Origin: Nematopogon swammerdamellus | Taxonomy: Eukaryota; Arthropoda; Insecta; Lepidoptera; Adelidae | Assembly (NCBI GenBank): GCA_946902875.1 | Contig: OX336343.1 | Location: 5,693,754-5,757,753 of the forward strand | Direction of reading: 5' to 3' | Length of the DNA stretch: 64,000 nucleotides | Part shown: positions 1-12,437 of the stretch, piece by piece | Layout of the letters: each line of letters begins with the position of its first letter | How positions within the stretch are numbered: position 1 is the first letter of the stretch | The notes under the pieces: generated by a model | What the model was told of the DNA's origin: nothing | What the model saw: the letters and a program-made list of their open reading frames with translations, nothing else | Databases searched by the model: none | Program-made: the position numbers and the translations under genes

Positions 1-818
1 TTTTGCCCGCAGCTTCGCTCGCGTGAAATTCGTATTTAAAGCAAAGAAAGTAAGTAAGCCCGCTACCGTTCCTTTATTTCGGCGCGCAGAACAATTTGGT
101 TTGTATGAGAGAAACATATTAGCGTAATCGGAACTGAATTTTATTTTACCTATTCTGTGTCCCGTATAGTTAAATTTGCTTGTACTAAGTTTCATCGAAT
201 TCGGATGATCGGTTTAAGAGTTATGATTTATGATGAAGGAACATACGTATAGAAAATAATTCTAAAACTCGTCAGTTTAGTTTTAGTATCATACCTAGAG
301 TCTACAAACGCAATATCTCTTAAAACAAAGTTAATTACTCCATGATGATCACCCTTACAGATTTATTATTAGTATTGGTGTAAATTTAACTAACATGATT
401 TTTTTTATTTAAACAATTTTGTGAGACACATGTACGAGTGTACTTGTGTCTCACAAAATTCGCTAAGCGGTACCGATCAATCTCTATCTTCTCTATTTCT
501 CTCTATTTCTTATAAAAGGGAATGTCTGTCTGTATGTATGTATGTCTGTATGTATGTATGTTTGAGGTTAACTCCGGAACCACTGAACAGATTTGGATGC
601 GGTTTGTACCAATGGAAAGAGTAATTTTTGGGGCTCACTATAGGCCATATACCATCACGCTAAATATCCTTAGGGCTGAGCAGTAACAAAGAAAGTATGG
701 TATGGACGGGAGAGAGCGAGAGAGAATATAAGAGAAGCTATCGTTTATTATCGTATTTACGTTTAAATCGGATTTGCTATTAAACCGAGTCTACCGCGAG
801 CGAAGCCGCGGGCAAAAG
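1..818. repeat. Repeat with GGGCAAAA-type inverted ends
   Basis: Starts TTTTGCCCGCAGCTTCGCTC and ends with the inverted form (GAAGCCGCGGGCAAAA). It contains a TGTATG microsatellite at about 519-560. Related ends occur at 4365-4392, 9362-9640 and 11209-11435. Non-coding; short ORFs inside look incidental. Confidence 0.6.
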
Positions 819-837
819 ATAGTATATAACAATTTCG

Positions 838-918
838 TACCGTGTGGGGTCGGTACTTAAAAAGAATAGCCCCACTGCATCTCTCCCCGTCGCATGTTGT
901 AAAAGTCGACTAAGGGAT
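838..918 (+). repeat. Fragment of repeat family B (GTGTGGGGCCGGTAC type)
   Basis: Matches the end shared by the family B copies (for example 13195-13275 and 44698-44780): GTGTGGGGTCGGTACTTAAA, then the motif around GCCCCACTGCAT and the TAAAAG.CGACTAAGGGATAA motif. Confidence 0.6.
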
Positions 919-930
919 AAGAAAATTCGT

Positions 931-1316
931 CAGCCTCGGTAGCTCAGTGGCGCGGTTGGTTAGTCAACTGTTATTAAGCAACGCTGAGCGCGGTCAGTGA
1001 TTGGATGGGTGACCGCTCGACCGTTGGAGGCTGACCGTGGTTCGGATTCCACGTTAAACTGTAGGTCCCTTCCCTTCTTACCTTACTAGGTGGTAGGGTT
1101 TATCCCGGCCGGGTTGGTACCACCGCACTGAACGAAACGTCGGTCGAAACGGCTATGTAAATAGTTCGTGTTTTCCGTCGAGTTCAGTGTAGCCGACATG
1201 AAATGAAGGGAAGCACTGACATGGCACCTAGTTCACCCTGTGTTATGGGCTGACATCACGGATGTTGTAGGTGATGTAGCCAACCGTGTCAGGTTCCATA
1301 AAAAAAAAAAAAAAAA
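931..1316 (+). mobile_element. tRNA-derived SINE, family A, full length
   Basis: The head has an A-box-like GGTAGCTCAGTGG and a B box GGTTCGGATTCC about 100 nt later, followed by a body ending in GATGTAGCCAACCGTGTCAG, then a poly-A of about 17. RNA polymerase III promoter type. This is the reference copy for the family in this window; other copies are mostly truncated. Confidence 0.8.
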
Positions 1317-1589
1317 TTGGGAACCGCTGATCTAGCATTATATAAAAAAAAACCTTGCGTTGTGTTAAGGTCAACAGATCCAATTATAAAAAGTTCAAGC
1401 CATGTAAAATGCTAAGCTCGATAAAATGCACACACGCAACAAAATTGTTTTAATTTCGAGCTTATGCAGCGGAACACATTTTTTTATTGCATGTAGGCAG
1501 TTAGTTACCTACAGTACAATCAAGTAAATAAGTTACACGCGCGGAATCTCGTCAAGTCACTCTGCAAGTACTGTCAGCGCTCATCAAAA

Positions 1590-1915
1590 CATACATAACA
1601 CACGCTGTATCCCGACAATCAGGGTAAGCAGAGTAATTGGTGTTGTGCTATGAGGACTCTGGCAAATTACAGCACAACACCGACCACCGCGTTTAGCAGA
1701 GTATACGGAGAAGGCAACTATCAAGCAGCAAGTAAGGCACGAAGAACCCACCTGCTGCATGACTAGGTGGAAGGACTGCGCCAAGGTGAGAAGTGGCTAG
1801 CCTGTCGCCTTGTCGCGTGGCTATCTTGTCCTTATCCCTTAGTCGCCTCTTACGACATGCACGTGGAGAGATGCAGTGGGCCTATTCTTTTTAAGAACCG
1901 GCCCCACATGGTACT
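1590..1915 (-). repeat. Repeat family B copy
   Basis: Runs from CACGCTGTATCCCGACAATC to the GGCCCCACATGGTAC end. Same family as 13195-13500, 16515-16850, 20685-20955, 22080-22400 and 29860-30525. Non-coding, probably a SINE or LINE 3' part. Confidence 0.6.
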
Positions 1916-2878
1916 CATCAAAACACAACGCGAGAATTGAGAGTCAGATAGATCTAGGAGTTTATTTAAACGTTTTGAAAGGACTGTATGAGCAAACTTC
2001 CCACTGATACAGTTAGTTAATTTTATTCGTATTACGCGATATTTATTAAAAAAAAAAATTCTATTTTTATTTTCATTACTAGAATGAAATTAACATAATG
2101 AAGAACATATTAAAAATATACAAAAACTAAATTAATTTAATGCGCAAAGAAAGAGAAAACGGGATGTGTGCTGACACTGTGCTTCGGTGCATAGAGAAAG
2201 GGGAAAATGATGAATGAAAGAAAACATGAGTGGATGATATCCTTTGTGATTTGTGTAGCCTTCTTTAGCACCGCCTTCAACTCTAGGGTTAGATTTTTTT
2301 TATTTCATACATTTTTGAAGGCGGTTTTTATATTTTTTTAAATAGTTTTAGACAGACAGCCTTGACTGATACGCCTGAATGCAGTTAAAAGTAGTTGGTT
2401 TTATGAGAATGCGAACATTGTGAAAATGTGTGAATTAAAGAGGCGCGTTGATAAAGATATACTAGGCCACAAGTTTGACAGACATAAACATAATACGAAT
2501 TTTAAATTACGTGTTTGTTCAAACCTATATTATTGATAATGACTCCGCCTGTTCAACGCCTCATGCCTCATTGTTTTACAATGTTTGGTCTGTTTGTAAT
2601 ATTATTAGCAGAAACCTTCGGCACTCGGTCGATACCCGGAAAATAATTAGGAAAAAGCGAAGCACTGACGTTAGAAGCAGGGCATAATGTGTGATCGCGA
2701 GACATAATTATGCGTGTGGGTTCGTCTTCACTTTGTACCTACGTGCTCGTACGTCAATCACGCGCTCTCGGCAGCTGTATTCAGTTTCACAACACAGCGA
2801 CGACGAGACGACGACGCGTCAGCTCGAGCCATAGTCAGGCCAGGCGCACTCCGCACTTTAGTTAGGAAGCTACAAGTA

Positions 2879-3147
2879 CAAACGGCTATGTAAATAGTTT
2901 GTGTTTTCCGTCCAGTTCAGTGTATTCGGCACGATTGAACGGCACGTTGATAACACCGCACTGAACGAAAGGTCGTTCGAAACGGCTACCTATGTTAATA
3001 GTTCGTGTTTTCCGTCCAGTTCAGTGTAGCCGACATGACACGGAGGGAAGCACTGACGTGGCACCAAGTTTACCCGGTGTTATGGGCTGACATCACGGAC
3101 GTTGTAGGTGATGTAGCAAACCGTGTCAGTTTCCATGAAAAAAAAAT
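2879..3147 (+). mobile_element. SINE family A, 3' part with internal partial duplication
   Basis: The segment ACGGCTATGTAAATAGTTTG appears and then recurs in a second form about 105 nt later, before the usual body and a poly-A. It is therefore two joined 3' parts. Confidence 0.65.
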
Positions 3148-4340
3148 CTGCGGGCCCGGCTAGGCGGGCCAATTCAGTGAAACGTGCCGCGTCAGAAGAG
3201 ATAGAGTTACGCGATAGAAAGACAAGAATGTTGTAGGTGCATATAATTTTAGGCAAGCAGCGCTATGCGAGCTGGATTGCACCTTATTGCGTCGTAGCAA
3301 GAGTAGCTATTTATTTATGTGTCTTTGTAGAGTGGTCCTTCTGTACGTTAGTACTATTTATGTATTCTGTGCCACAATCGAGTAGGTAATACAAAAGTGG
3401 ATATGCACTGTAGAATTACTCGCTCGAGTAAAATGTCTTGAGTCGCGTAGTGAGCGTGACCTGCTGTTAGGTAGGACGAACCAATATTGATAACATTGTA
3501 GGTACTTTACGGAAAAATAAACATCAGAAGCAGAATCAGCACCTTTACTTTTAGAGCTAATTGTAAAATAAATGAAATGAAATGCAATATGTTTTTTTTT
3601 TACTTTATATTAATATTACATGGAAGCAGCAAGATAAATTGGTGTCTGTCTCAGCTTATTGCTGCGACATTATGCGAGCGTTCTGCCGCAACACAGATTT
3701 TCAGACAGACCCCCGTTAACATTATAACTAATATGCAGATACATAATATAATATACAACCGAACGTGAGAAATTTTACGTACATACTACATCAAAACTAT
3801 GTATTATTCAATCCGGACTATACATTAACGAAAAAAACTTTATCTATAGAAATGAATATGCTACTCGAAACAAAAAACATTTGCTAGGTAATAATTAGTG
3901 AATGTGTGTTAAATGGACTACCGGGTAAGTCATACTAATCGCGTCTCACGAAATAATATTAAAAAAAAAATTTCAAAATCCAAACCTTTAAAGTCCTGCG
4001 ACTCATAATAAGAAATATTTGACGAATAGTGGGAGTATAAAGCTCATAATAGCAAAGAACCATCATAACATGAGTGGAAGCGCGTTATGTTATTATGAAA
4101 CAGAATGTGGCGGCGCGAGGCGTGGCGAGCAGGCGGCGCGCGGCGCGTGGTCACGCCGGCTGGTGCCTCCGTCTGATTACGGCGGCGCGGCGGCGGCGCG
4201 GCACCTATTATTTGACTGGTCGATGTCCTTACCTGTCCGCCGTAATTACGGGCAAGCTACAATTTCCACGTGACAAGTGGACCAGGGGGAAAATGTGAAA
4301 TAATTCGATAACCTTTGCTTTTTAGGGTTCCGTATCCATA
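3148..4340. other. No gene seen
   Basis: AT-rich with a GC-rich island at about 4,100-4,210. No splice-bounded coding block or known repeat could be recognised, apart from a GGGCAAAA-type repeat end just beyond it at 4,365-4,392. Confidence 0.4.
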
Positions 4341-5033
4341 CGGAATTGCTATTAAACGGAGTCTACCGCGAGCGAAGTCGCGGGCAAAAGCTAGTCATAA
4401 ATAATTCATTAGACGACCAAATAATGCAACGATGAAGCAAAACTAGATTAGCTGACAATACGCCTATGGATGTGCAACGCGACATTTATCTATCCTTTGA
4501 TTTCGTCAAGCCTTAAACAAAAAATCATGTAATCAGCAGAATGATACTATTGGTTAGAGCGTTGTGTAAGTTTACGCAGTCGTCAGTTTGTCAGTAGCGA
4601 TGGTTATGCCACGAAATGCCTGGCCGTGCGTAGGTCGACGCGGTTTCGAAACAAATTTGCTCACTGCACTGAGCTCGTCTTGTAGATGCCTAGCTGCTCA
4701 CACAATAATGTAATAATTTCAAATAAGATACATTGCTTGCATACAATTAAATAGCCGACGACGTGTCCCGCGATCTAGAACCACTGCAACGGTTAAGTGT
4801 GTACCAATTACTGGGAAAAAACGTCGTCATTTTAACGCCCTATTCTACGCAGAACTTGTTGTTGTTATGTGATATTATAAGTTATAACACTCGCTCAGCG
4901 GCCATTTTTTCCAGGATTCCCAATTTAAATTTACCTAATGTAGCTGTCAATTGACAGCATCAAACATTAATAAAATTCGAATTCTGAAAATTTTACGTTC
5001 GACTAATCTTCACACTGCTCTGTCACATCACAC

Positions 5034-5112
5034 CAGTGTGAAGGTTAGGAAAATTATTTCCTAACCTTCACATTAGTGTTAAGGATAGGAAGTCGCTTTC
5101 CTAACCTTCACT
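5034..5112. repeat. Short inverted repeats (AGTGTGAAGGTTAGGAAA type)
   Basis: AGTGTGAAGGTTAGGAAA is followed directly by its complement TTTCCTAACCTTCACATTAG, then by a second, imperfect round. Hairpin-forming, non-coding. Confidence 0.6.
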
Positions 5113-5546
5113 CCGTCAAATTTCTTTTCTCACCTTCACACTCGATTGCATTTCGTGCGCTTTATTTTCAAAACCATCAAACAGTTTTTATTTCACAGTA
5201 GCAATATATTCAGCACATCGCAGACACGGTTACGAACACTGAAATTAAATCATGCCGCCATCCATCTTGCTCTAACCAACTATCTGAAGCGCAGCAGGAT
5301 TGAATGGGATACCCGGGATAGCTGGATGACAAGCGTGCACGTGCATCGCCTTTGGACTTCGCACGCTACTTCCATACCTCGGCGAACATAATAATATAAA
5401 CACTATTCTCCGAACCGAATTCGACGCTCGACAGAATTCTCATACGCCAATTTTAACAAAAGACAGCTGCGTCTATTTAAAAGCTTTAAAGGAGCATTTT
5501 TAACCCCCGACGCAAAAAAGGGGTGTTATTTATGGTATATCAATAG

Positions 5547-5713
5547 TAGGTAACGATACGCTAAGGGGTGTATGTGTATCAGATACTGATCACGTTTTCA
5601 TACCAATTTTTTTACGTTAATTTGAGGAGTGAGTGGGTTTTTTATATCGTAATATTGGTATGGGAACGTGATCAGTATCTGATACACATACACCCCTTAG
5701 CGTATCATTACCT
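5547..5713. repeat. Long inverted repeat (hairpin, MITE-like)
   Basis: GATACGCTAAGGGGTGTATG and following bases to about 5,611 are repeated as the reverse complement from about 5,650 to 5,713, with a roughly 40-nt centre. It sits in a repeat whose other parts (ACCCCCGACG before, GCATGCATCATCGTAGCTCC after) recur at 7,470-7,575. Confidence 0.7.
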
Positions 5714-5902
5714 AATAATGAAAGACCTTATACATACAAGTTTAACGTGTGTATCTGTGTATCTGTGGCATGCATCATCGTAGCTCCTAAACGGATTGGC
5801 CGATTTGGATGCGTTTTTGTTTTGTTAGAAAGCTGCTTTAACCGGGATGGTTCTTAGCTATGTCAGTAACCAAGTAATAAATTAATTATGAAGAAAGTAA
5901 GA

Positions 5903-6097
5903 AGAACCGGTTTATTCAGTGCGGTGGTATCAACGCGGGCGAGTCAAATCCTACCACCTAGTAAGGTAAGAAGGGAAGGGACCTACAGTTTTACGTGGAA
6001 TCCGAAACACGGTCACCCACCCATCCACTGACCGCGCCCAGGTGTGTTTATGATCCGACCGACAGTCGACTGACCGCACCACTGAGCTACCGAGTCT
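5903..6097 (-). mobile_element. SINE family A, 5' part
   Basis: Reverse complement of the tRNA-like head and first body part (CACCACTGAGCTACCGAG at the right end). No 3' body or A tail, so truncated. Confidence 0.7.
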
Positions 6098-6099
6098 GA

Positions 6100-7275
6100 C
6101 AATCGAAGTGGAAGCTCGCGGTAGTGTGGAAGCCTTCGAAGACATTCGAGTGCGATGCGAACGTCGCGTCGTCGACGCGCGTGCGTGACCGCCCGGGAGC
6201 ATCCGTCAACTACTCGTCAGACGCAATGAATGAACTGCAGTGTTCATTGCCAGCTTTTAATTATTTATTTCGCATTTTGAGTGTGTGCGTATCGCATATC
6301 CAAGTTTTCGTACTTCTATGAATCACTAATGTAAAAATTACTATTTGACTCTGCAATAGTATTCCGATCCATCCTCAGTTCAAATTGTGAAATGTTTTAT
6401 ATACCTAATTAAGTAAGGTTTTATTTTCTTTAATAAAACATTCTGTTTACATTTTAACATCAAATGTTTCAACAACTTTATAAAAAAAAACTGAATGAGT
6501 TGGTTTAACGTTTGACATTGAAAACTGTTTATACAAATATTGTGTATGTTTTTGGAACATTGACTGAGGCCCGGAACATGGACAAAAACAATTAAATTAA
6601 TAAAAAACATTTTTGGAAACGTATGATATTATGTTAATTAATTTTAGGTCTATTATTATAACTGTTTTGCATTGTCATTTGCAACAAATTAGTGTTTATG
6701 TAACTGTTTAAAACTATATTTTTTACTAGGTTGAGGTGTCGACATTAGTCTACATCTCAATAACTGCAAATGGTATTTATTATTCTTCCTGAATTATGTA
6801 ACTGGCCATAAATCCTACATTTTATAAAATTTCCAGAATAAATTTTTTTTATATCTTCCGTGCCCCCCTCAATGTTAAAATTTTTTTGGGATCATTCTGA
6901 CATGAAACTCTACATTTCTGAGAAAAATATTCCGTTTCAAAATATAATGCGTTTCCCAAACCACATTGTTCCCGAGTAAGGTACTCGTATATACTATTAG
7001 AAGCATCGATTATTAGAAGTATGGTTAGCAGGCAAAGCTGGCGCGTAGAGTATGCTTTTAAAATAAATGTACTTACCCTAATCTGTGCGTGCAGACTGTG
7101 ATACTTTGTGATGAAGTATGTGATGAAATTGGAGGAACCCATTGAGCGTTTATTCCCAACGAATTTCCCACGCACAAGAATGAATCTCATGTAACAATAA
7201 CGTACTTACCGAGCCAGAACATTTTTAATGTGATTTCATAAAGAAAACATTATGTTATGTTATTAATTTCAGAAC
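6100..7275. other. No gene seen
   Basis: AT-rich non-coding sequence. Open stretches here lack any recognisable domain or splice context. Confidence 0.4.
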
Positions 7276-7278
7276 TCA

Positions 7279-7470
7279 TTCATCAGCCTCGGTATAGCTC
7301 AATGGTGCGATCGGTCGATTGTCGTTTACGATAGTTTAAGCACACCTGGACGCGGTCAGAACTTGGATGGGTGACCGTTCCACCGTTAGAGGCTGACCGT
7401 GGTTCGGATTCCACGTTAAACTTTCGGTCCCTTCCCTTCTTACCTTACTAGGTGGTAGGGTTTAGTAAAA
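7279..7470 (+). mobile_element. SINE family A, 5' part
   Basis: Head with GGTATAGCTCAATGG and B box GGTTCGGATTCC, breaking off after GGTGGTAGGGTTT into another repeat shared with 5,500-5,880. Confidence 0.7.
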
Positions 7471-7774
7471 AACCGCATGCAAATCGGCCAATCGGTTTGG
7501 GAGCTACGATGCCACAGACAGACAGACTTAGGCGTCAACTTATAACACCCATCTTTTTCGTCGGGGGTTAAAAACATACCAACAGTTACAAACATTTTTA
7601 TAAAACCCGACAATGAAAAACTAATCAAATAACTGTCAACATTGAACTTTGACAAAATTATTCGTACACGCCCGACAACACGTTACACGACCCAACGTGT
7701 TGTTCGATTAACTTTCCTTCAGTATGGATACGGAACCCTAGAAAGACATTTTTCTTTGCATACCTATAGGTTTT

Positions 7775-8100
7775 TGTTTTATGGAAACTGACACGTTCGG
7801 CTACATCACCTACAACATCCGTGATGTCAGCCCATAACACCGGGTGAACTTGGTGCCACGTCAGTGCTTCCCTTCGGTCGTGCCGGCTACACGGAACTGG
7901 ACGGAAAACACAAACTATTTACATAGCCGTTACGACCGACCTTTCATTCAGTGCGGTGGTACCAAGCCTGGCAGGTTAAACCCTACCACCTAGTAATATA
8001 AGAAGGGAGTCATATCCCTTAGTCGCCTTTTACGACATACACGGAGAGAGATGCAGTGGGGATATTCTTTTAAAATACCGGCCCCACACTGTACTTATTG
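7775..8100 (-). mobile_element. Chimeric SINE (family B end joined to family A tail)
   Basis: Read on the minus strand: GTGTGGGGCCGGTATTTT, CGACTAAGGGATATGACTCC, then CTTATATTACTAGGTGGTAG and the family A 3' body. The same join occurs at 44695-45018. Confidence 0.7.
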
Positions 8101-8297
8101 CATGTACCTACATACTTTTTTTCCTCATAAAATACTGAGGCATTTACGTACTTCCCGATATTGAATAAGTTAACTACATCAGCCGTCTTTCATGGTTAGC
8201 TATAATAAGTTAATTGAAAAATATTATTACCTACTACTACATAGAGGTTGTTACTGTAAATTAAAGTACAGCACGCGACATTAAATAATGCACATCG

Positions 8298-8384
8298 GGC
8301 TTTAGAAAGAGACAATCCGGTTGTAGAGCGTCGTCCCTGTCGCACTAATTCGCACGTCTCTACAAGCGGATTGTCTTTCTAAAG
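8298..8384. repeat. Hairpin repeat (AGAAAGAGACAATCCGG type)
   Basis: CTTTAGAAAGAGACAATCCG at the left is mirrored by CGGATTGTCTTTCTAAAG at the right. Same family as 59409-59533. Confidence 0.65.
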
Positions 8385-8499
8385 TTCTGTACAATCATAG
8401 ATACTGCAAATATATGTAATTTTACCAAATTAATTCATAGATACCTACCGCGTGGACAAAAATTTACCTTGGAACGTTCACTAGGACATTTCCTTTTTT

Positions 8500-8790
8500 T
8501 TTTTTTTTTATGGAAACTGACACGGTTGGCTACATCACCTACAACGTCCGTGATGTCAGCCCATAACACCGGGTGAACTAGGTGCCATGTCAGTGCTTCC
8601 CCCTTTGATCGTGCCGGCTACACTGAACTGGTCGGAAAACACAAACTATTTACATAGCCGTTTAGACCGACGTTTCATTCAGTGCGGTGGTACCAACCCG
8701 GGCGGGTTAAACCCTACCACCAAGTAAGATTAGGAGGGAAGGGACCTACAGTTTTACGAGGAATCCGAACCTCGGTCAGCCTCCAACGGT
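8500..8790 (-). mobile_element. SINE family A, 3' part with A tail
   Basis: T-rich tail at the left (8,495-8,510), then the reverse complement of the family A body up to the region just before the B box. Confidence 0.7.
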
Positions 8791-8884
8791 CAGCGGTCAT
8801 TTGAAGTCAAAAAATCTAGACGTCAATCCTCTGCTAATTCTCTTTCTATTCAAAACTCCGTTTTTCATACAAGTCAACAGTACT

Positions 8885-9185
8885 TACAGATTTTTATTTG
8901 TCGATCAAAGTGATTGTCGATCGAACAAACGTGCGAGTCGAACTCGCGCACCGAGGGTTCCGTATCGCCATGTCATGGTAAGCGGCACTCACGCCATCTA
9001 TGGCGTTTTATGAAATGCTTCTTATAGTTCAAATTCATGATTAGTTAAAATGCTTCATACTCTTTTCAGTAGATGGCGCGCATACAATTTTTAGCTTCTT
9101 ATAAGGGGACCCCCGTGAATTTTTTACTTTTTCTTATTTGTTGTTATATCGGCCATAATAATAACACATATTCTGTGATCTAATC
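8885..9185. repeat. Repeat family D (CGAGTCGAACTCGCGCACC type)
   Basis: Contains GTGCGAGTCGAACTCGCGCA, CGAGGGTTCCGTA and CCATAATAATAACACATATT. Other copies: 9,650-9,765, 12,438-12,735, 13,552-13,905, 13,912-14,095, 14,286-14,575, 15,638-15,985, 38,440-39,062. Several hold a GTCT/GTCC microsatellite. Confidence 0.55.
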
Positions 9186-9361
9186 TAATCTGCGGAACAT
9201 GCCGGTGAAAGGTTCACGCTACGTCTTTGTACATCCTGTACGTAGGTACTAGTATTAAATCTCAAGGTGTTTCTATTACCGCAATACTAGCCGTATCGAG
9301 ATATTTTCTCCATTCAGTGGTTAGTAGTTATCTATCACTCACCAAGAAAAATATAAATAAC

Positions 9362-9640
9362 TAGCTTTTGCCGGCGGCTTCGATCGCGTGAAATTCGTAT
9401 TTAAGAAAGTAAGTAAGTAAGCAAGAAGGACGAGCTGTGCGTACTCCTGCGTTACCTTTATTACGGCGCGCGGAAAAATTCGGTTTGTATGAGAGCCACA
9501 TCGTAGTGTAACCAGAATTCAATTTTATTTAACCTATCCTGCGTCACGTATAGTTAAATGTGCTTGTACTGAGTTTCATCGCATTCGGGTGATCGGTGGA
9601 AGAGTTAAGGAGGAATAAGGAAATCATAGATACATTAGAA
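9362..9640. repeat. GGGCAAAA-type repeat, left end, running into family D
   Basis: GCTTTTGCCGGCGGCTTCGA followed by CGTGAAATTCGTATTTAAG as at position 1-60, then family D sequence from about 9,645. Confidence 0.55.
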
Positions 9641-9769
9641 AAAACCGGCCAAGTGCGAGTCGAACTCGCGCACCGAGGGTTCCGTGTCGCCATGTCATGG
9701 TTAGCGCCACACAGGTTAATGTTTAGGTAGCAAACATGTTTTGTTAAATTTCTCGAAAGTAATGCTAAA

Positions 9770-10355
9770 AACACATAATTTTTTTTCCGTAACCAATTTA
9801 TTTGAGTGCGTATGTAACCCTCCCGAAGTTATTAACATGACTAACGAAACACCGTGTATATAAAAGTTTTGTTATCTAACGACGACTAATAAAAGTGGAA
9901 ATATTATGTAAATTATGTGTGCTTTTTTTTATTTATTGTGTACAAAATATAATTATATTGTAAAAAATCTAGTACTTGTTGATAAATAGGTCACATAGTA
10001 TACCAGCCTAGTTTTCACCGCCTCTCGCAGTCAGCCGTAAAATTACATAGAAAATACTAACCACAAACTTACGCAACGACCAATAATCAAATCCGAAGGA
10101 GCGACAATGCGATAGCACGAGGAATGAGTATACAATCGGAAGGTATTGTTTACTCATTTTGTTAAGAGATTTAAGATTGTGAAAAGAGGCGAAGGAGTGA
10201 AAAGTGTAGAGCTACCATTTTTTGTTGCTTGCACATAATTTAGTTCGTCACCAACATATGACTTGAAACGTGAACGAAGAAGGGTTTACTGGAAAATATG
10301 ACCGGTCAAGTCCGTCTTTGCACTGTAACCGAACGATGTAAATTCGGTAAAAATT
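9770..10355. other. No gene seen
   Basis: AT-rich, no recognisable coding or repeat signature. Confidence 0.35.
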
Positions 10356-10395
10356 ATTTAAGAGGCTGGCTGGCAGAGGTTCGACGCAAGGACTT

Positions 10396-10575
10396 TCGGT
10401 AACGTCCTAGGAAAGCTCCTTATTGATAAGTCTGGTGACCGACGCGCCAAGTCTTTCTTCTTTCAGCAAATAGGCCTAGCCATTCAAAGGGGCAACGCAG
10501 CCCGCATATTGGGTACTGTGGCGGAGTCGGAGAAGTTGGACGACTCCGACTACAGTAAGTACTGTAAGACTTACA
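10396..10575 (+). pseudogene. LINE reverse-transcriptase ORF C-terminal relic
   Basis: One frame reads GKLLIDKSGDRRAKSFFFQQ then IGLAIQRGNAARILGTVAES and on to DDSDY. The LAIQRGNAA.ILGT wording resembles the C-terminal end of non-LTR retrotransposon polyproteins. Short and isolated, so a relic at best. Recognition is from memory. Confidence 0.35.
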
Positions 10576-10579
10576 TCAT

Positions 10580-11578
10580 GTTAGTATTTAGTTTTTATTT
10601 ATTTATTAGGTTAATTTTATCAATATTATACATTTGTCTCATTACAATTTGAAAGATACCAAATAGATTAAAATTAATTATCAATTCGGTGTCAGAATTT
10701 GTGAATAATTATGTGTAAGATCGCACCTCAATTTTTTCCCCCTGGAAGTTCTTTCCCAATTACTGTTGTGTGAAATAAAAAATGTCAACAGTATTCTATA
10801 TTCAACAAATGCACACAATTAATGATGTGCGACGGATGTTTCGATACGTCCACGAGCGGGAAGAGAGATGTACATATAGGAAGGGTACAGTGGAAGAAGG
10901 GGCTCATCGCAAAAAAAACAAAATTTTCACAATTATCAATTAAATAATTAAACTGCACCTGACGGGATATATAATTTATTTTATTCTAAAGTAATAATGG
11001 AAGTTCATATAGAAATTTATCTAGAAATGTGGAAAAAAATAGAAATACTCAATCTTAATACTATATTATAGAAAAATGATAAAAAATACAAAACATGGCC
11101 GATTTTGTCAGTGCAAGAAGGAGCTCATTTCATAATTAGCCCCTTCTTGTATAGTACGAAATATTTGATAGATGGTTGAATGGAAACAATGAATTTTATA
11201 TTATTACTAGCTGTGCTGTGCCCGCGGCTCTGCCCGCTCTCATATTTCATTTCACTGCTAACCTCATAAGCCATTTAGCGTGATAGTAAGTAGCCTATAG
11301 TTGATGGGAAGAATCAAGCTATCCGTAGATTTTTTTTTATTAAAATCGGTTCAGTGGTTCTTGAGTTATAAGCGGACAGATAGACATACATACACTCAGA
11401 CAGAAAGCAGACGTTGGATCTTATTATAGGTAAGGATAAGGAAGGAAAGGAAGGATGTTTACAATTTCTGCTTTAGGTTCCGTAACCTAGAAGAAAAAAA
11501 AACGGAATGTAATGGTGTGCGTGACTCTGCGTCCTTTAGTTTAGCCTGTCTGCAATTTCGTCCGTCTATTAGGTACAT
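10580..11578. other. No gene seen; GGGCAAAA-type repeat fragment at 11,209-11,435
   Basis: AT-rich sequence. Around 10,900 and 11,115-11,145 a motif with GAAGAAGGGGCTCAT / AGCCCCTTCTTG recurs inverted, suggesting the ends of a small mobile element. Confidence 0.35.
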
Positions 11579-11880
11579 GTTTTTTATGGAAACTGACACG
11601 GTTGGCAACATCACCTACAACATCCGTGATGTCAGCCCATAACACCGGGTGAACTAGGTGCCATGTCAGTGCTTCCCTTCATGTCATGTCGACTATACTG
11701 AACTGAACGAAAAACACGAACTATTTACATAGGTAGCCGTTTCGACCGACCTTTTATTCAGTGCGGTGGTATCAACCCGGGCGGGATAAACCCTACCATC
11801 TAGTAAGGTAAGAAGGGAAAGACCTACAGTTTTACGTGGAATCCGAACCACGGACAGCCTCCGGCGGTCGAGCGGCCATA
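11579..11880 (-). mobile_element. SINE family A, 3' body
   Basis: TTTTTTATGGAAACTGACAC at the left, then the reverse complement of the body to the B-box region at about 11,850. Confidence 0.7.
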
Positions 11881-11883
11881 ACT

Positions 11884-12190
11884 ACTGAACGGTGGCTAGC
11901 CTGTCGGCCTTTAGCACGGCACCTTGTCCTTATCCTTAGTCGCCTTTTACGACATGCACGGGGAGAGATGCAGTGAGGCTATTCTTTTTAAGTACCACCG
12001 TCCCCACACGGTACCTTGGAACGGTCATTCTACCGAGTCGTGCAGCGGGTGGGTCTTCGTGCCTTACTTGCTGCTAAATAGTTATACTTTGCTAAACGTG
12101 GTGGTCGGTATTGTGCTCTAATTTACAAGAGTAAGTACCAGCAGCACAACTCCGATTACTCTGCTTACCCCGATTTTCGGGACACAGCCT
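11884..12190. repeat. Repeat family B, two pieces in opposite orientation
   Basis: The first piece (to about 12,010) runs minus-wise to GTCCCCACACGGTAC; it then switches to plus-wise CCTTGGAACGGTC through CTGCTTACCCCGATTTTCGG. An inverted rearrangement of one element. Confidence 0.55.
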
Positions 12191-12437
12191 AAACGGTTGG
12201 GTGTTGTATCAAGTTGAAATTTGGCAAGAATTTACATAATATAATTCCGCACAAAATCTAGAATACCATTTCAAAAAAAAATTTTTTTTTTTTATGTGTT
12301 AGTACTAAGCATGATCCCGCTTTCTATATTTTTCTTTTAGATAAATTTTTTCTCTTCATTTTCGGCTTTGCGTTTATCTAAAAGAATAACATTTCAAAAT
12401 TTATTAAAAATTGCTGTCGAAAGTGACATTGAAAAAT

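Noticed and set aside
931..1080. Possible tRNA gene (GGTAGCTCAGTGG .. GGTTCGGATTCC)
   Set aside because: Box spacing is too long for a tRNA, and the same head repeats with SINE bodies across the window.
4019..4298. Two overlapping GC-rich plus-strand ORFs
   Set aside because: Only composition keeps them open; no homology-like motifs, no splice context.
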